A DNA stretch of 64,000 bases from Climacteris rufus (Eukaryota > Chordata > Aves > Passeriformes > Climacteridae): contig VZRZ01005133.1 of assembly GCA_013398175.1 (NCBI GenBank), forward strand, positions 186,001 through 250,000. Direction: 5' to 3'. Each line of letters opens with the position of its first letter. Within the stretch, counting starts at the first letter, position 1. This document shows positions 46,301-59,594 of the stretch, piece by piece. The notes under the pieces are model-generated. The model saw only the letters and a list, made by a program, of their open reading frames with translations, was not told the origin of the DNA and ran no database searches. A program made the translations under genes and the position numbers.

Positions 46301-49300
46301 TGTTCAAAAGACCTGAGACCTGTGTAGTAAAAAGGAGCACAGCCTAGAGAAGGAAAGGGTAATAGATGTACAGGAAGGGCAGTGACGGGACTGAAGGGTA
46401 TTTAGCCCAAGTACCTTAGTTCCTAGATGTCTTTTCCATCGGTATATGTTAAATTTTGCTTTATATCTACCTTTAGCATAGCTTGTCTATAGTAGAAGGC
46501 TTAAGTGCACACAGCACCCTCTAATTCCACAGATCTACTTTTCCAGTTGTGCCCTTGAGTCTCTTTTGGTGTGACAATGTGCTGTTTGCTCCTGTGAGCT
46601 CTGCAGAGCTAATATAGCTGTAGGAAGAAGATGGATTCTGCTCACTTCATCTATCACCGGCAGCGTTGTCACCCAGGTACGTTTGTGTTGCTGAGCCCTT
46701 TTTATTGCACGTATGGTTGGGAGAAAGCAGTTTCCTGGCTGGTGAGGATACACCGCTGGTGCCCTCTCCTGGAGGCAAAGCTGCGCTCTCCTAATCCTTG
46801 TAAGAGCATCCCCTGTCTCCTTTTAGTGATTCTTGGCTTGGAGACTATGAGGCATCACGATGGGGAGCTGTGCTGGGGTATCAGAAGAACGAAGTGTGCA
46901 GTCCCATGCCTTGTGACAAAAACCAGATGCTTCAGAAAAACTTGGCATCAGTGTGATAATACACTCTGCAGGGAAGTTTCTTTCTTATCCTGGGTTGTTT
47001 ACAAGCCCAGGAGAATGATTTTTTAGATCTGTATGTCATGCTGTAACCTGCCAGTGGCATTTTAATGCAATGCCAAGGTTTAATGCAAGGTTTGTGTGGC
47101 TTTCTGGGGCTGTGCTGTGCCAGGAGATAGCCCATGTAGGACATGAGCTGTTCTCCGCTTTGGGGGGTCGGGAGCTTGGAGCCTGTAGGGCTGAGGTGTT
47201 GTTTACTTTTTTTGTTCTCAGCAGTCAGAAAGACAATGGGAATTTGGCTGCCAAAAGTCCTCAAAGTCAAATTACACCACTAAAAGTTGGAACTGAGGTA
47301 TAGTTTGCCCCCTTTAGGAGCGTACACCAAGGAAGCGCAACCCGAGTGTGGGAGTTGCTACCTTAGGCCCCAAGCCTGTGTTCTGGTTTTTGTGGCTGCC
47401 TTTAAAAGGCCCCTTTTGCCCTGTCTGTGAAGTCTGTACAAACCCAAGAACATTTAGCTTAAGGCAGTACATGCTGCCACACATTGCCTCCTTGGCAGAC
47501 AAATGCAGTGCATATGTTTGTGAAGAGGTTATGGCAACATTTCCAAGTTTCTCCTGGTGCTATAGGAAAGGCTGTGTCAGAGGCAGGTAAGGTGTTTCTG
47601 AGTACTGAGAAAGAGCCAGTGGTGCATTATGCAAAACACAAAAACATGGCAAGTTAGTTAAAGCCGTCAGCCACCTGGCAAGGCCTATATTCATTTACTC
47701 TATTGGGATGCTGAATTTTTAAAGCTTAAAAACCCCCAATAATGCCGAGTGTCTGTATTCCCAGCCAGCTGGCTGCAGTTGCTGTGATACTCCCCCTATT
47801 TGCAAGAAAACTGTGAGTTGCCAGGATCTGCTGAACTTTGAAACATCAGCAGAGACCAAAGAGTTTTGCTTGAGTGGGCTTTGTGATGGAGCTGGGGCAA
47901 TTTGACTATTGCATTTCAAATTCTGCAAGTCCCTTATCAAATACTTGGTTTTGTTTAGAAATTAGCTTCTTTCCCTATTTGGCTTATTTTTTTCACTTAA
48001 TTTTTTTTTAAACCCTTTTTTTTTCTCATCTGGAATTAGAACCTTTATTTTTAGCCAAGTTTGTGTGTGTGTATAGGTAAGGGTATATTTTATGCATCTT
48101 GGATATTTTCTGTTTCTAAATAAATTTTATTCTCATCCTTTTACTTTCAGGAGGGTCTGGAAAAGGAGAGAAAGTGGGAGGGACAGGGCTGCAAGGCATA
48201 TTTTATTTTAAATCACTGATTTCTAAAGTGATTTCCCCTGTATTAAACTATGTTGGTGGAAAGTCATTGCGATCATTTACTCTCAGGGAAGTCTGACTCT
48301 TGGGACAAATCTCTGGAGTGCATCTGAGCTTCCCATATATTGAATTATCTTCACAGAATGTTGATACTGTTTTTTGGGTTGCAAAGAGAGATTTGGGCTT
48401 ACATGTTACCTTTGTCCTTTATTAAGTCTTCTTACTTAGGACTGTATTTCATTTGTTCCTGAAGGAGCTGAGGAACCTTAATTTGAGTTGTAAGGCCATC
48501 ACAGCACTCAGAGAAACAGGTTCTTTTCTCATTACGACCAGGTTGTTGGAACCAGAATGTACAAGATGGGAATCCAACATGGTCTGCTCTGAAAATGGGG
48601 CAAAGCAATGCCTGGAAAGGGCCCCAGTTGTGCTGGAGCTCAGCATTTCCCAGTGATCTCTGATATATCCAACATGACTCAGATGTGCAGCTGTGCAGAT
48701 GTGGTTGAACTGCTGTAGTATTCAATTTGGCAAGACTCACTTCCAGAAGAAAGCCAGGGTTGTAGGCACGTGAGTGAGTTTGAGGTCTGGTCCAGTCTCT
48801 TCCTCTTCTCAGGTATTTTTATATTTCAAACATCCTGCCTGGGTACTGAAGGTGGTTTCTGAAATTATGATGTGTGTGTGCGTGGGGAAGGAAATAACTT
48901 ACGTTGCCATCACTAGTTTTGATGATCCTTTTTTTTGGTTTGTAGCCTGACTAATGCAAGCACTTTAAGGGCTTGGCCAGCCCAGTGCTGCTGTCAGTGT
49001 CTGCTTTCCAGCCTCATTCAAGCATTCTTCTGGCTTTAGGTAATACCCAGCACAGGTAAGGAGGTATCTTTGCTGCTGTTGAATGCTTGAGAGCTGGTGT
49101 CGAATGCTTGAGCAAATCTGTTCCCTTTTGCAAAACTAACCCCTGTCAATAATTTATAAGCACTAGGAAGAACTCATCTAGAAAATGATGTATAATTCTT
49201 GTCAGCCATGTTCAAGGAAGAAGAATTGAAAATGAAACAAAACAGGCAGAGATGGACTAGTAAGATGACTGGGGAAAGAGATCTCTGCTCACGAATGGAG

Positions 49301-50380
49301 ACTAAAAGCTTGCAAAACTGGTGGAAAGGATGACTGAGATGGGAAGTACCTGTTCTCTCTAAATGCATTAAGGACACAAATATGAGGGGGGAGAAGAGCT
49401 AATGGAAACAGAGGGCAGTGTTGGTTCAGGAACAATCAGCTGTTAACTCAGTAAAAGAGCTGAAGGTAAAATGGAAAAGAGGCTTCTGTGAAGAGCAGTG
49501 AGTTTGGTGAATGGCCTTCTCAGAGGCACCGTGAAGGAAATGGAGCATTTTATTAGTGGGAGGTAGTTGCTGACAATATTTTTGGAAGGTTTGGACACAC
49601 AGGAGGTCCCTGCCGTTTGTGTGTTTCTAGACAAAAGTTGTGGGACACTTTGTAGGTTTTTGGGCACCATATTTTTCTAGGATGAATTTACCTGGCATTA
49701 GTCCAGTAGTCCAAGAATTTTCACCTGATCATACTGTTAGTGTGTGTAAACAGCTGCTGCATTTCACTCCAGAAAAGGTTGTATTTTAATCTGTGGAAGG
49801 TGTAAGTGGTGCCTTTGGATAATTCTCTATGTCAGCTTCGACTTTCGAGGTGGTTTAGTGTGAACAGTGTTCCTGGAAACTTAAGAAACAAGTGCTTGCT
49901 TCAGAAGATGATGATGAAGATTGAAACAGCACTACTTGTAGCATAAAACTGTCTTCCCTTCTGAAGAGAATGATAACTGTAAAACTTTCTCAGACATCCA
50001 GAAGGTGATCTGGGACACCTGCATCTTTAGCCCACCTCTCACTGGAAGAACCTTCAATTTGTCTCTCAATGAATAGGGCACAGTGTTTGCACTGGCTATG
50101 GATGGGAGTGCAGGTATTCTTTTCTTCTTTTCTTTGCAAAGAGCAGGTGGAAGATGACAAGTAAATGATGACATTATTAAGCTTGCACTTTAACAGTTTC
50201 CAAGGAACTTGCAAATAAACGAAGGCAACACATGAAATATTCATGGTTTCTCTTTGCTCTCATACAAAAGGTTGAAAGCTTCCAGAGCTAGAGTTCAGGT
50301 ACATGAAGCATATGGAAATAACACCTGCAGCCTTGCCTGAAGGGCTAACATTGACCTTTTTTGAGTGATAAATAAGTTGG
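43312..50380. other. Intron-like DNA without recognised genes
   Basis: No supported gene. T-rich runs occur at 44521-44560 and 48000-48030, and a short TG run near 48061-48072. The region 44700-45070 is AT-rich and repeat-free and could contain conserved elements. A splice-site pair at 49012-49055 is described as a finding only. Confidence 0.5.
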
Positions 50381-50400
50381 TTTTTTTTTTTCTTTTTTTT
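50381..50400 (+). repeat. T-rich tract
   Basis: T11 and T8 separated by one C. Confidence 0.9.
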
Positions 50401-52430
50401 CCATTTATCTCAATTGGAAAAAAAGAGATCTCATTTCCACACACAGAATTCAGTCCTTTTGTCTAGAGCAGACTTTCCTCTAGATTCCTAACTTCTGTCC
50501 TCTATGGCTAGCCCCCTTGTTTGAAGGCAAAATTAGGTTTTGAAGCAAAATATTACCCTCGTGCCTCCTTTCCCCCTGCCCCGGTTTATAGAAGGACCAC
50601 AAATAGAAGCAGTTTTCTATAAGTGAATGGACAAAAATGAGCATTAAAACATAATACTTTTACAACAGGTTACACCCAAAAGGAAACTCTGCCTTTCAGT
50701 ATAATGCTGTAGATCTGTAAGCAGAAAGAATGCCCAGTTTGCTCCACAGGTAGTACATGTCCACATCTTGGCACTGCAGCTGGAGCACTGTCAGTGGTGA
50801 TTGAAGCCAAGGAGCACTTTGTCCTGGCTGCTTGTTGCTGCTGTGGTTACCTGGAATACAACAAAGCCAGGGAGAATTACAGGTCTGTGATGCTACTTCC
50901 GCACCAGGGGACCAGAAAACTACTCAGAGCTTTACCTGGGAGCTGGAGACTGGTAACCTTTAGTAGAAGGGTTCAGTGCAAGGTTGTTCTTGAGCTAAGT
51001 AGAGGGCCTAGAACTGAGAGGTGATGTTTGTGTTCTCATCTGCCTAAGTCCAAGTGTGTACTCAGTATCACATGAGATAGGTGCTGCTGTTGCTGAATTG
51101 TCTCCTCACCCTTCGATGGATATTTGTAGTCTTGGGATAGGATGTCAGAAGGGTTGCACTTGAGTGGTGTGATCAGGCTTACTGACTCCCTGCTGTCCTT
51201 GTCCAGGTGTAATGGGAGATCCTTTGGTTCTTAAAGCTGCCCTTGCTGGTACTGAATTCTGAAAATTTTAGTAAAATGTAGATGTGAGGTCCCAGGAGGT
51301 GAGCAGCTCCAGCCACAATGTGCAGCCCATTCTGTGTGTGAGGAGGTTTCTTCTGTGGCCTGAAATTCCCTGCCTGGAGAAGCAGCACTACAAACACTCC
51401 TGCCTGCAGAAGAGGACAGACAGTATTGGAGTATCTGGACTGCCTGCTGGAGTCTGGATTTCTCCTACATATTTTTACTTGCACATACTGGATGCACATT
51501 ATTTGTTCCTTTTCATTTGAGAATTTATCACCAAGTTGTTGTTTTTTGAATAATGCCTTATCCACATAATAATATATCTACCTCTGATAATGCCTTATTC
51601 ACAGAGGTAAAGCTGACTGTCCAGTTCTTGGTAACTCCCATCTCTAGGCATTAGTAATGCTCTCTAAGGAGTCAACCACCCACCTACCTCTGCACTCTGG
51701 TGGGGTTAAAGTAGATAATTGTGAAAATTTAACACTTGGAGGTAAAACTAAGGGTTAGTCAGAATAGAATGAATAGAAGAGAAGGTGGTCAGACAGTAAG
51801 TACATTCAGTCAGTGCAGTATTGGAGAGAAGTGTCAAGAGAGAAACAATGACACAGAAACACGCGACATCTATACAACTTTTCTTTGTGTGGCTTGTGTT
51901 TTTCCTGTGTTGGAGAACAGAACAGTGACAGTGACCAGCATCAGTGGGTGATCTGCTACCGGTGAATATGCCAAGGAAATTGTCATAGCCAGGAGTTGCA
52001 GAGGTTTGCAGCTATTCCTCAGCACTTCAGGTGTCAGCAGTTCTGGCATTTTATAATCCCACCTCCCTTATGAATCTCTGCTGAAAGTGATTGATTTTTT
52101 TTAATCTTGTGTGCATGTGTGTGCTTTCTTGTAATGCTCCATCATGCCTGCCCTGCCAGCCAGAGCTGCATAGCCCTGGAGATGACATTTGCAAAGTGTC
52201 AGGAATCCAGCAGCTTGGACAGGCCAGTCTGCTCTGCTGAGAGTGGATCTCAGTACTTAAACACTGTTGCTGGAGGTTGCCCTGGAAGCCTGGCGTCAGA
52301 AGTGTTTATTGAGCCCTGATAAAAGATAAGCCAAAAGAGAAGAATGAATCTGTAGAATATTTGTAACAGGTGGAACCTGAAGAACCAGCAGTGTTCTGAA
52401 TATTATGGGCAACAGAAGGCAGCTTCAGAA
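50401..52430. other. Intron-like DNA without recognised features
   Basis: I see no gene, RNA gene or recognisable mobile element. Frames on both strands are below 130 codons. Confidence 0.5.
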
Positions 52431-52650
52431 TGACAATTTTATTTTATTCATCTGTATGCTTCGATAGTCAAACTGGAAAGTTGAATTAAGTGTTTCAATA
52501 GGCGAGGGAGGGAAGAAGATACATTTCTATCAAAATGAAAATGTTTTGTGATGACAGTTTCCGTTTTGAAAACAACTTATATTTCTGATAATTATTTAGA
52601 AAATAAATCCATTTAAAAAGTGAGCAGAGTATCAAGCAATTAGGAAACAA
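52431..52650. promoter_or_regulatory. AT-rich repeat-free block, enhancer candidate
   Basis: The block contains ATTTTATTTTATTCATC, GATAATTATTTAG and AAGCAATTAGG, giving several homeodomain cores, in otherwise non-repetitive sequence. No reading frame. Texture resembles conserved non-coding elements, but conservation cannot be judged here. Confidence 0.25.
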
Positions 52651-52755
52651 TTTAGCTTGTTTTCACTTCTTGTAAGCCAAAAGAATTAGTAGGCTCTGAA
52701 AACTTAATGAAAAATATTTTTGTAGTGAAATGGAATGCTAATTTCACTAAGGGTT

Positions 52756-52766
52756 CCCCCCCCCCC
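52756..52766 (+). repeat. C11 homopolymer
   Basis: Eleven consecutive C residues in AT-rich surroundings, a common place for read-length error. Confidence 0.9.
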
Positions 52767-55290
52767 TTGCCTCCCACTGAACTAAAGGCATTTGAAGGAT
52801 CTGTCAGGTAGTATTGGCAAGACTTTTCCAGCTGTGATGCCAACACAGGTTTTCAGGACTGTAATCCCAGGTAATTTTACTCCCTAAAACTTTTGAACCC
52901 ACTGGAATGAAGCTTGCTGATTATGTTCTTGATCTTTATGCAGACTAGTTCTTCTGTGGTTTTGTTCATGCAGTACGAATTTGTTCTGGAGTCTGGAATT
53001 TTATGTAGTTTGGAGAAGGCGTAGAAGATATGCTGTAGTTTAGCTGAAATGGATGCCTCCCAGCCTTGAGTTCTGGTTGATTTCCCTAATTTCATTTGTG
53101 ATTTTATTCTAGCAACAATGAAAAAAAACCCCAGACTGTCATGTCTGCTAGTACCAGAGGTTGATAAAAATTGCAGTTCTATCACCATCATTTCATTCTT
53201 GAAACATGTGATTGTTCACATATGTGGATAATCCTCGGACAATATGGCAATAATTTGACCCATGCATTTTTTCTCTGAATTAACACCTAAAAACCAAAAT
53301 ACATTTGCTTATTAATATTTATATCTATGCTGAAGATGAGAGAAGAAAAACTTCATAAGTATTTGATGTGAACAACATCAGGCTCAATGCATCAGAATAC
53401 TTGAGTATACTGAAGGATGGGGAAATGTTGTTCCAAATCCCAGTTGCTGTGAAGTGTGAGAATGAGCTGGTGAAACTTGTCCTAGCCAAAGCTGCTGGAC
53501 CGAGTTCTTCCACTTTTTATGTTGAATGATTTTATGAGACTCATTTGAAGGTGGGACAGGAAATAAGCAGCTGTAGGAGGAAGCACTCCAAGGTGTGCTC
53601 TAACAGAGCACACAAGGATGCTTGAACTCCAGCTTATGCCAGATTGTGAGCAGTGGAGGGTGAGTGGGCTGGCTCCTGTTGTCATTCTTTGATGTCCTGC
53701 CTTTCTGCCACCCCTTCTGGAGTTCTCATGGAAAATCAGAGGGATCTGTTTTCTGCCCTCTTGCTGTACTGTGGGTGGTAGATGGAAAGGAGTGACCTGT
53801 TCACTTCATCACTCGGTGTCCACAGCTTTTACTCTGTGTAAGGCTGAGGCAGGTCAGTGGCAGATGGGTGGATAAAGGAACTGTCCAGCAGCTGAAAGGT
53901 GTCTGTGCATCAGGCAGCACAAGGAGTGCTTTCATTGAGCACTGCTGAGTTTTAGGGCTTTTGTAAGCTGAGAATTTATAGTTGCAGGTGTTCAATACCT
54001 TGCTGTTCAGCGCTTTTGTGAAAGGAAGGCATTAGGAGAACTGAACTCTTAAGATTAAGACAGTCTGGCCTTTCCTGAGAAGAGGTGCTACTTGCACAGA
54101 TTTCTGGTACAAAACCAGCTGGTCCTTCTAGTAAAAGAAATCTCTTTTGTGTCTTATCCTTCTGTTTGATTCAGTTTTGGTCTGTGTAGAACCTGTTTGG
54201 TCTCCAAGTAGAACCTGTTGGTGGTTTTGAGAATTTTCCCCCTTGCTTATTTCTATCTACGTTTTCTTGTCACTGAAGGTAAATGCTGAAGAAAACTCTG
54301 TGAACACTGTTTCTGTGGCTGATGAGCTAATACTGAAAATTCATCATCCCCTCCTGCCATCCCTTTTTGTATGCATCTAAATATTTTTTCCAGGGGCAGA
54401 ATGGATTTGTCATTGTTATTAAGCAATGGATATAATCTTAATTCAGACTCATGCCCTGAGGTGTTTTCTTTGCAAAATTGGAAGTACTTTGACCTATGAA
54501 TGCATGGCTGTTTCTCTCTGGATACTAGCAGGTTGTGTGTGAATACTTCCAGTGTGAACGCTGGAAGGTGGAGGAGGTTATGCAGTGTGTGAGTCTGGTT
54601 GTCTTGATGGCAGTGAGCAAACGGAATCAGAATGTCTTTATTAAGGTGAGAGTAACCTCATGCCACCATTTTTTGTAGAGAGTCATGCCAGTTGATTTAA
54701 CTGCAGCATTGTTTTCTCCTCTCCACCTTTTCAAAATTCATTTTCTCACATTGCTAGCAGGAAAATGAGGTGCACAGCACTCATGTGCAGTGTGGTCATG
54801 CTGAAAGGGTGACAGTTTATTCCTCTTGTGAGCACTACACAAATCTAGAAGTGTCTTGATTAGGACTGGTCCATGTGCTAAGGGTGAGCTAGACTGGGGG
54901 ATGTTTTCGCTTGTATCTTGACTGCAATCTGTTGCTCTGAGTATTTTTCTGGCTTTGTGGTTGCACAGGCCTTTGGTCATCTCACGGTGGGCTTTCACCC
55001 TTACCCTATACCAGAGAAATGGATATGTCTGTTCCTCTAGGAACCGGGTAATGAATAGTGCCTGTCTGGGGTCAGACTGGGAGTTTGGTCTGGAACTGAA
55101 AGCTGGTCTCTCAAAAAGGGTGGGCTGAGAGTCATTAATTATTGTCCTCTTTTCCATGTCTAAACTTGCCTGAAAATAACTATTGATGTCTCTATTACCC
55201 CAGTAGCACTAAAAATATTGTAGCCTGACTCCAGTCTTGAGCTTCCTATCTCTCTGCAAGTGTCCAAAAACAACTGTTGTGTGTCATGAT
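52767..55290. other. Intron-like DNA; SOX-like motif at 54411
   Basis: No gene is visible. TTGTCATTGTTATTAAGCAA (54407-54426) includes CATTGTTATT, close to the SOX half of the SOX/POU composite. The rest is ordinary sequence with frames under 140 codons. Confidence 0.45.
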
Positions 55291-55292
55291 CA

Positions 55293-55350
55293 GTGTGTTA
55301 CAGATGAGGAGACTCTGTGACCAAAGGACTGTGTGTCTTACTGGTATTTG
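55293..55350 (-). mobile_element. Probable MIR-type relic, minus orientation
   Basis: GTTACAGATGAGGAGACT (55297-55314) followed by GTGACCAAAGGACTGTGTG resembles the reverse complement of the MIR block, which reads TTTTACAGATGAGGAAACTGAG and later GGTCACACAGC. Only the first 18 bases match closely. Confidence 0.4.
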
Positions 55351-56301
55351 CACAGATCAGTGAAAAATCAGAAATGGGATGAGGTGCTAGGTTTCCTGAC
55401 CATAAAACTATAGAAAAGAGCATCTTGGGAGCTAATGTGTTGAGGTATGACCATTTTCCTCCAAACTCTTCCAGGTAAATTTCTCTAGCATTCCCTTAGG
55501 TTCTTCCAAAGGTGTATGTTTTCACTTTTACTTCCAGGGTGAATTGTGTCAGTAATACACCAGCTCTGTGCATGGGGACATTTTCAGGATGTCTGACTTA
55601 AAGGGGTTTGGCACTGACTGTTTTACCTTGATTACTGCTTTAAGCTTGAGGAGACAAAAAAGAACATTCTTGGGCTTGTCCTCTTAGCTGTGTTGCAATG
55701 TGTCCTCTGCTCTTTCTGCAGCTGGCAGCAGATCTTCCCCAATAGCATACTTTTTACTAATTAACATGATATCAGGACAGCACAGTGTCTCTCCATTGGG
55801 GGAAATCAGATGATAATGCATGACAGCTGTCTAATATAGCCTGAGCTGATAAAATTTGTGCCCAAGAAGAAGGTTCCATTTGTGTTCATTAGCAAGGGCT
55901 GTTTGTTTCCCTTGCTGCATTGTGCAAGCACTCCACAAATGACCAATCCTTAGGAGTCTTGCAAGGCAGGGCAAGTATTTGAAAGTTTACCAATAGCTTG
56001 GCAAATGAAACTAGGAAAACTGTGCCAGACTGTATCTCTCCTAGAGGTGCATGGGAGAGGGGTTTGTACAGTCTTGGCTGAACTGTGCTGCTGCTTGAGG
56101 CTGGCAATGGGTGAGGACAGAAGGTCCGGACTGAGGAGCACTGACCAAGCTGTGTCAGGAGCCAACCCAGAGAACAGCAGAGGGCAACACACAGCTTCAG
56201 CAGGGAGGGGATGCTTCTTCTGCTGTGTGTGTCTTTTGGCTGCTGCTGTTAGTTTTCCAATGTACTAAATGATTTACTCAACTACTTTTTTTTGCCTTTC
56301 C
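55351..56301. other. Intron-like DNA without recognised features
   Basis: Nothing beyond short chance frames on both strands. Confidence 0.5.
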
Positions 56302-56319
56302 TTTTTTTTTTTTTTTTTT
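56302..56319 (+). repeat. T18 homopolymer
   Basis: Eighteen consecutive T residues, preceded by another T-rich stretch from 56286. Confidence 0.9.
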
Positions 56320-56499
56320 AAAGAGCCAATTAATTGCTTAATTTCCCTTTGCCTGGCTCTTCTGTTGCATTGGGGCACAGCAGGGAGGCTAGAGATGCCT
56401 GTCTATTGGCTATTTCTAGGGAATTAAGGACCTGAGCAGCAGCTAATCAGTGTTTTAGCTGTAGTTTTCAATATTCTCTCTGTGTTAATGTTGATAATA

Positions 56500-56580
56500 G
56501 ATAGCTGGCCCAATTAAAACAAAAAATTATCAAAGCGTGTTTGAAGTGCCCTTAGGTAATTCTGCATGCATTTGTTGGAG
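56500..56580. promoter_or_regulatory. AT-rich repeat-free block, enhancer candidate
   Basis: CCCAATTAAAAC, AAAATTATCAAAGCG and TAGGTAATTCTGCATGCATT lie within 70 bases, combining homeodomain cores, a TCF-like TCAAAG and an ATGCAT POU-like word. Each alone is common; together they make the block worth a conservation check. Confidence 0.25.
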
Positions 56581-59500
56581 AGCAGCTAGGAAAACAAAAT
56601 TTGACCTTCTGCAGAACAAAATCACGTTACAGAGAAGGACGGAGACAGTGGGAGAGTAGGAAGTAAAAGTTGATGTTAATAAGTTGTGGCAGAGATTTGG
56701 CTGTGCTGGATCATTTTACCTGTTAAATGCACTATCCTGCTTATGGCACTGAGCAATAAATGGGTGTTATGTTTGAGTCATATAATCCTCTATGGTAGCT
56801 CTTCAGTGATATCCAGAGGCAAAGAAGTAGATATCTTTCTGACCCTGAAGGCAGTTAACTTGCATTCTGAAGCATGGGATTTGATTACTGTTATCTTAGC
56901 TGCTGCAATTATTGATGGTAAAATTAACCAGCTCTTTTTAAAGCCTGGACTTGTTCTGAATATACTGACCATTTAATGGGGTCAGCTTTCACTGATGTGT
57001 GAGATTTATTTGCTGCAGCTATGTGAGCAAAAGTGGCTGTTTGCATGACAGAAGACCATGAGATGAAAACATTTGCTGAAAACCACTTGCTCATGCTCGT
57101 GGCGTGGTGTGTGCTGCGATACTGACTTGCCTAAGGTGGTAAAGTTGCTTCGCAAAATGAAGCCCTCCCAATTTAGCATAAAAGTATCGATATCAAAGTT
57201 GAGAAGTTCCTGCTTTGATTCTGTGTGTTAAGCTGGATTAAGGCTAATTATTTTCAAAGATGGTGCAGAGGAAGTGCTAGATTAAAACAGGAGAAAGTGG
57301 TGACAATTAGGAAAGGGAGACTTCCATTTTGAAGTCAGCAGTGAGTTTTGATGCTGAAGATCTCCTCTTTTGGATCCAAGGTCTAGACTGTCATTTAGAG
57401 CATGTGGTCTTAACACACAAATAGCTACCTGAAATCCTGTGTATTATGATGAACCCTGTGTGTGTCTTGTGCCACTTATGTCCCATTGGGTATTCTTTTA
57501 AATTTCAAATAAGAGGGCTGTCTGTTAATTGGTTGGCCTTAATGTCATGTCAGCAGACATGAGGTGTGCCATGGTTGTTAGCAATGGGTTCTTGGTCCTA
57601 GTCAGGCTTCAACGTTGACAATTGTTTGTGCGAGATCAAACCAAAAAGCAAAGCTCAGTTGGATGGCATAATCATCTTTTCTCTAGGAAGTTCTCAGACT
57701 GCAAAGATTTATAAAACTGCATATTTCCACCCCAAGAGAAGGAGAAGCAGGAGACAAAGAGATTCCTGACCTTAAAAGTTGGTGGATGAGTTTGAATATA
57801 GTTTCAACTTGTCTACAGAATGGGTCAGTTTGACTTTGCTAAAGGCTGTGAAGTGCTGAGGACTGTGAAGTTTTGGCAGTTGGGGTGTTTTTGGAGTATA
57901 ATACTAGTGCCAGGTATCAGAATATCCTGTGTGTCTCGTCAGAATTGTTATAAATGGTAGGAGCTGCTCAGTCTGAGTGCATTATTTGGAGAGGAACTGT
58001 AATATAAGTGATAAGGAGCAGGGATCAACTTTTTATTGGATTTCAGGACTGGTTTTATTAAGGAGAGATAAAGAAGATTTTCCCGTAAAACCTGGTTTTG
58101 CCAGGACTTCCTCTGTGCCACAGAGCAAGACAGTAGGCTCACACCTTCAAGGGGAAGATTTAGGTGCCTAATGCCAGCTTAATTTCAATTGCTGCCAAGT
58201 GGTCGAATAGGAGTTGGAACTGTGTCAATCTGGTGTGTCAGGCCCCAGGAAAGTTGCTTAGTGTAAAGCAGAGATGATGTGCAAAGAAGCTGCAATTATT
58301 TGTGAAAATATACTTATTGGACACAATGATTCCAGAATAAGTTTTGTCCTTTTGGGTGTTGCTGCACTTATTAAAGATTGCATTTCTTGCACCAGCTTCT
58401 TTTTGCAGACAATCTGTGTTCTCTCATCAGCATAATTCTCCACTTGTAAAATAGAGATTGTCCATCATTTTTTTGCAGGTTGTAGCATCTTCTGGGAGCA
58501 GTGTTTGGCAATGGTCTTAACAAAAGACCTGACAATCCATGTTTTATCTTATCTGGGTCTCAAAGTGCTATTTCTGTGCAAGCAATTACTCATCAAGACA
58601 CAGCCCAGAATCCTGTTCTGAGTTGCTTAGCTCTGATCACACAAGGGGGGCCAATTGCTCCAAAGCACTTTCCTCTACTCCCTCTTGCTGTGTTCTGGAA
58701 CATCAGGCTGCGTGCTTGGTGCAGGCAAATCCAGCACTCAGAAGAAATAAATGAAATGGCCTAGATACTGTGAGAGTCTTTAAATTTAATATCCAAAAGG
58801 GAGTTGAAAGTCAAAGTCTCTGAAAACCCTTTGTAGCTGACTTTCTAGGTCTTCTGCTTCTTAGCAAAAATGCTGCAGATTGAACTGCCAGTACCAGCAA
58901 GTATTTTTCCTTGCATTAGCTTCTCTGGGGGAATGGTTTGCTGGACTCTATTAAAGCTGGCACTGGAGACTGCAGAACAGCTGAGGTTTGCAAGTCTTGG
59001 ATTCTGAGCTGTCTTCTGACTTCAGAGGCAGCATTATTGTTTAGGGGATGTGACATTAAAATGCATAGTGAAGATGTAATGCTGCTAGACAATTCTGAGC
59101 TGCAGCTGATGTATTGGCTGTTGTTAGATGCTTGCTCTGCTGGCAGAGTGCTTGAGGCCGTGTTTGTGGCACTGCGACAAAGGTCTGTGAGCATTATTAA
59201 TGGGCAAAGTTTCTGAGGAAAGTAGTGAACAAATGCTTTCTGCAGAGGACTGGGAAACACTCAGCACCTACTTGGCAGCTTGCAGAGTTGCATCCTGTAT
59301 TCAGAGGGGGCTCTTCTCAGAAAACATTCTCCTTGTTGATAAAGAAAAAGATGATTTGACAACTCATAGCACAGAAATGTCTTTCATCTTAATCAGGAGG
59401 CCTGGCACAGTCTGTGCTGGTGGCTGGCACCAGTGAGAATTAGCTACAATGGATGCATCTGGGAAGCTGAAGGGCTTGATGATTCAGAGATGGATGTTGA

Positions 59501-59590
59501 TGAGATACTGAGGGATGTGAGGTGAAACCCAGTGAGTCCAAAGCCCTGGCAACTATACTTGAGAAATATTCAGAAGTTATCTTATCCTTG
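56581..59590. other. Intron-like DNA without recognised genes
   Basis: No gene is supported. A faint MIR-like trace (CTCCACTTGTAAAATAGAGA, 58438-58457) is too short to call alone. Frames of up to 114 codons on both strands carry no motif. Confidence 0.5.
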
Positions 59591-59594
59591 GGGA

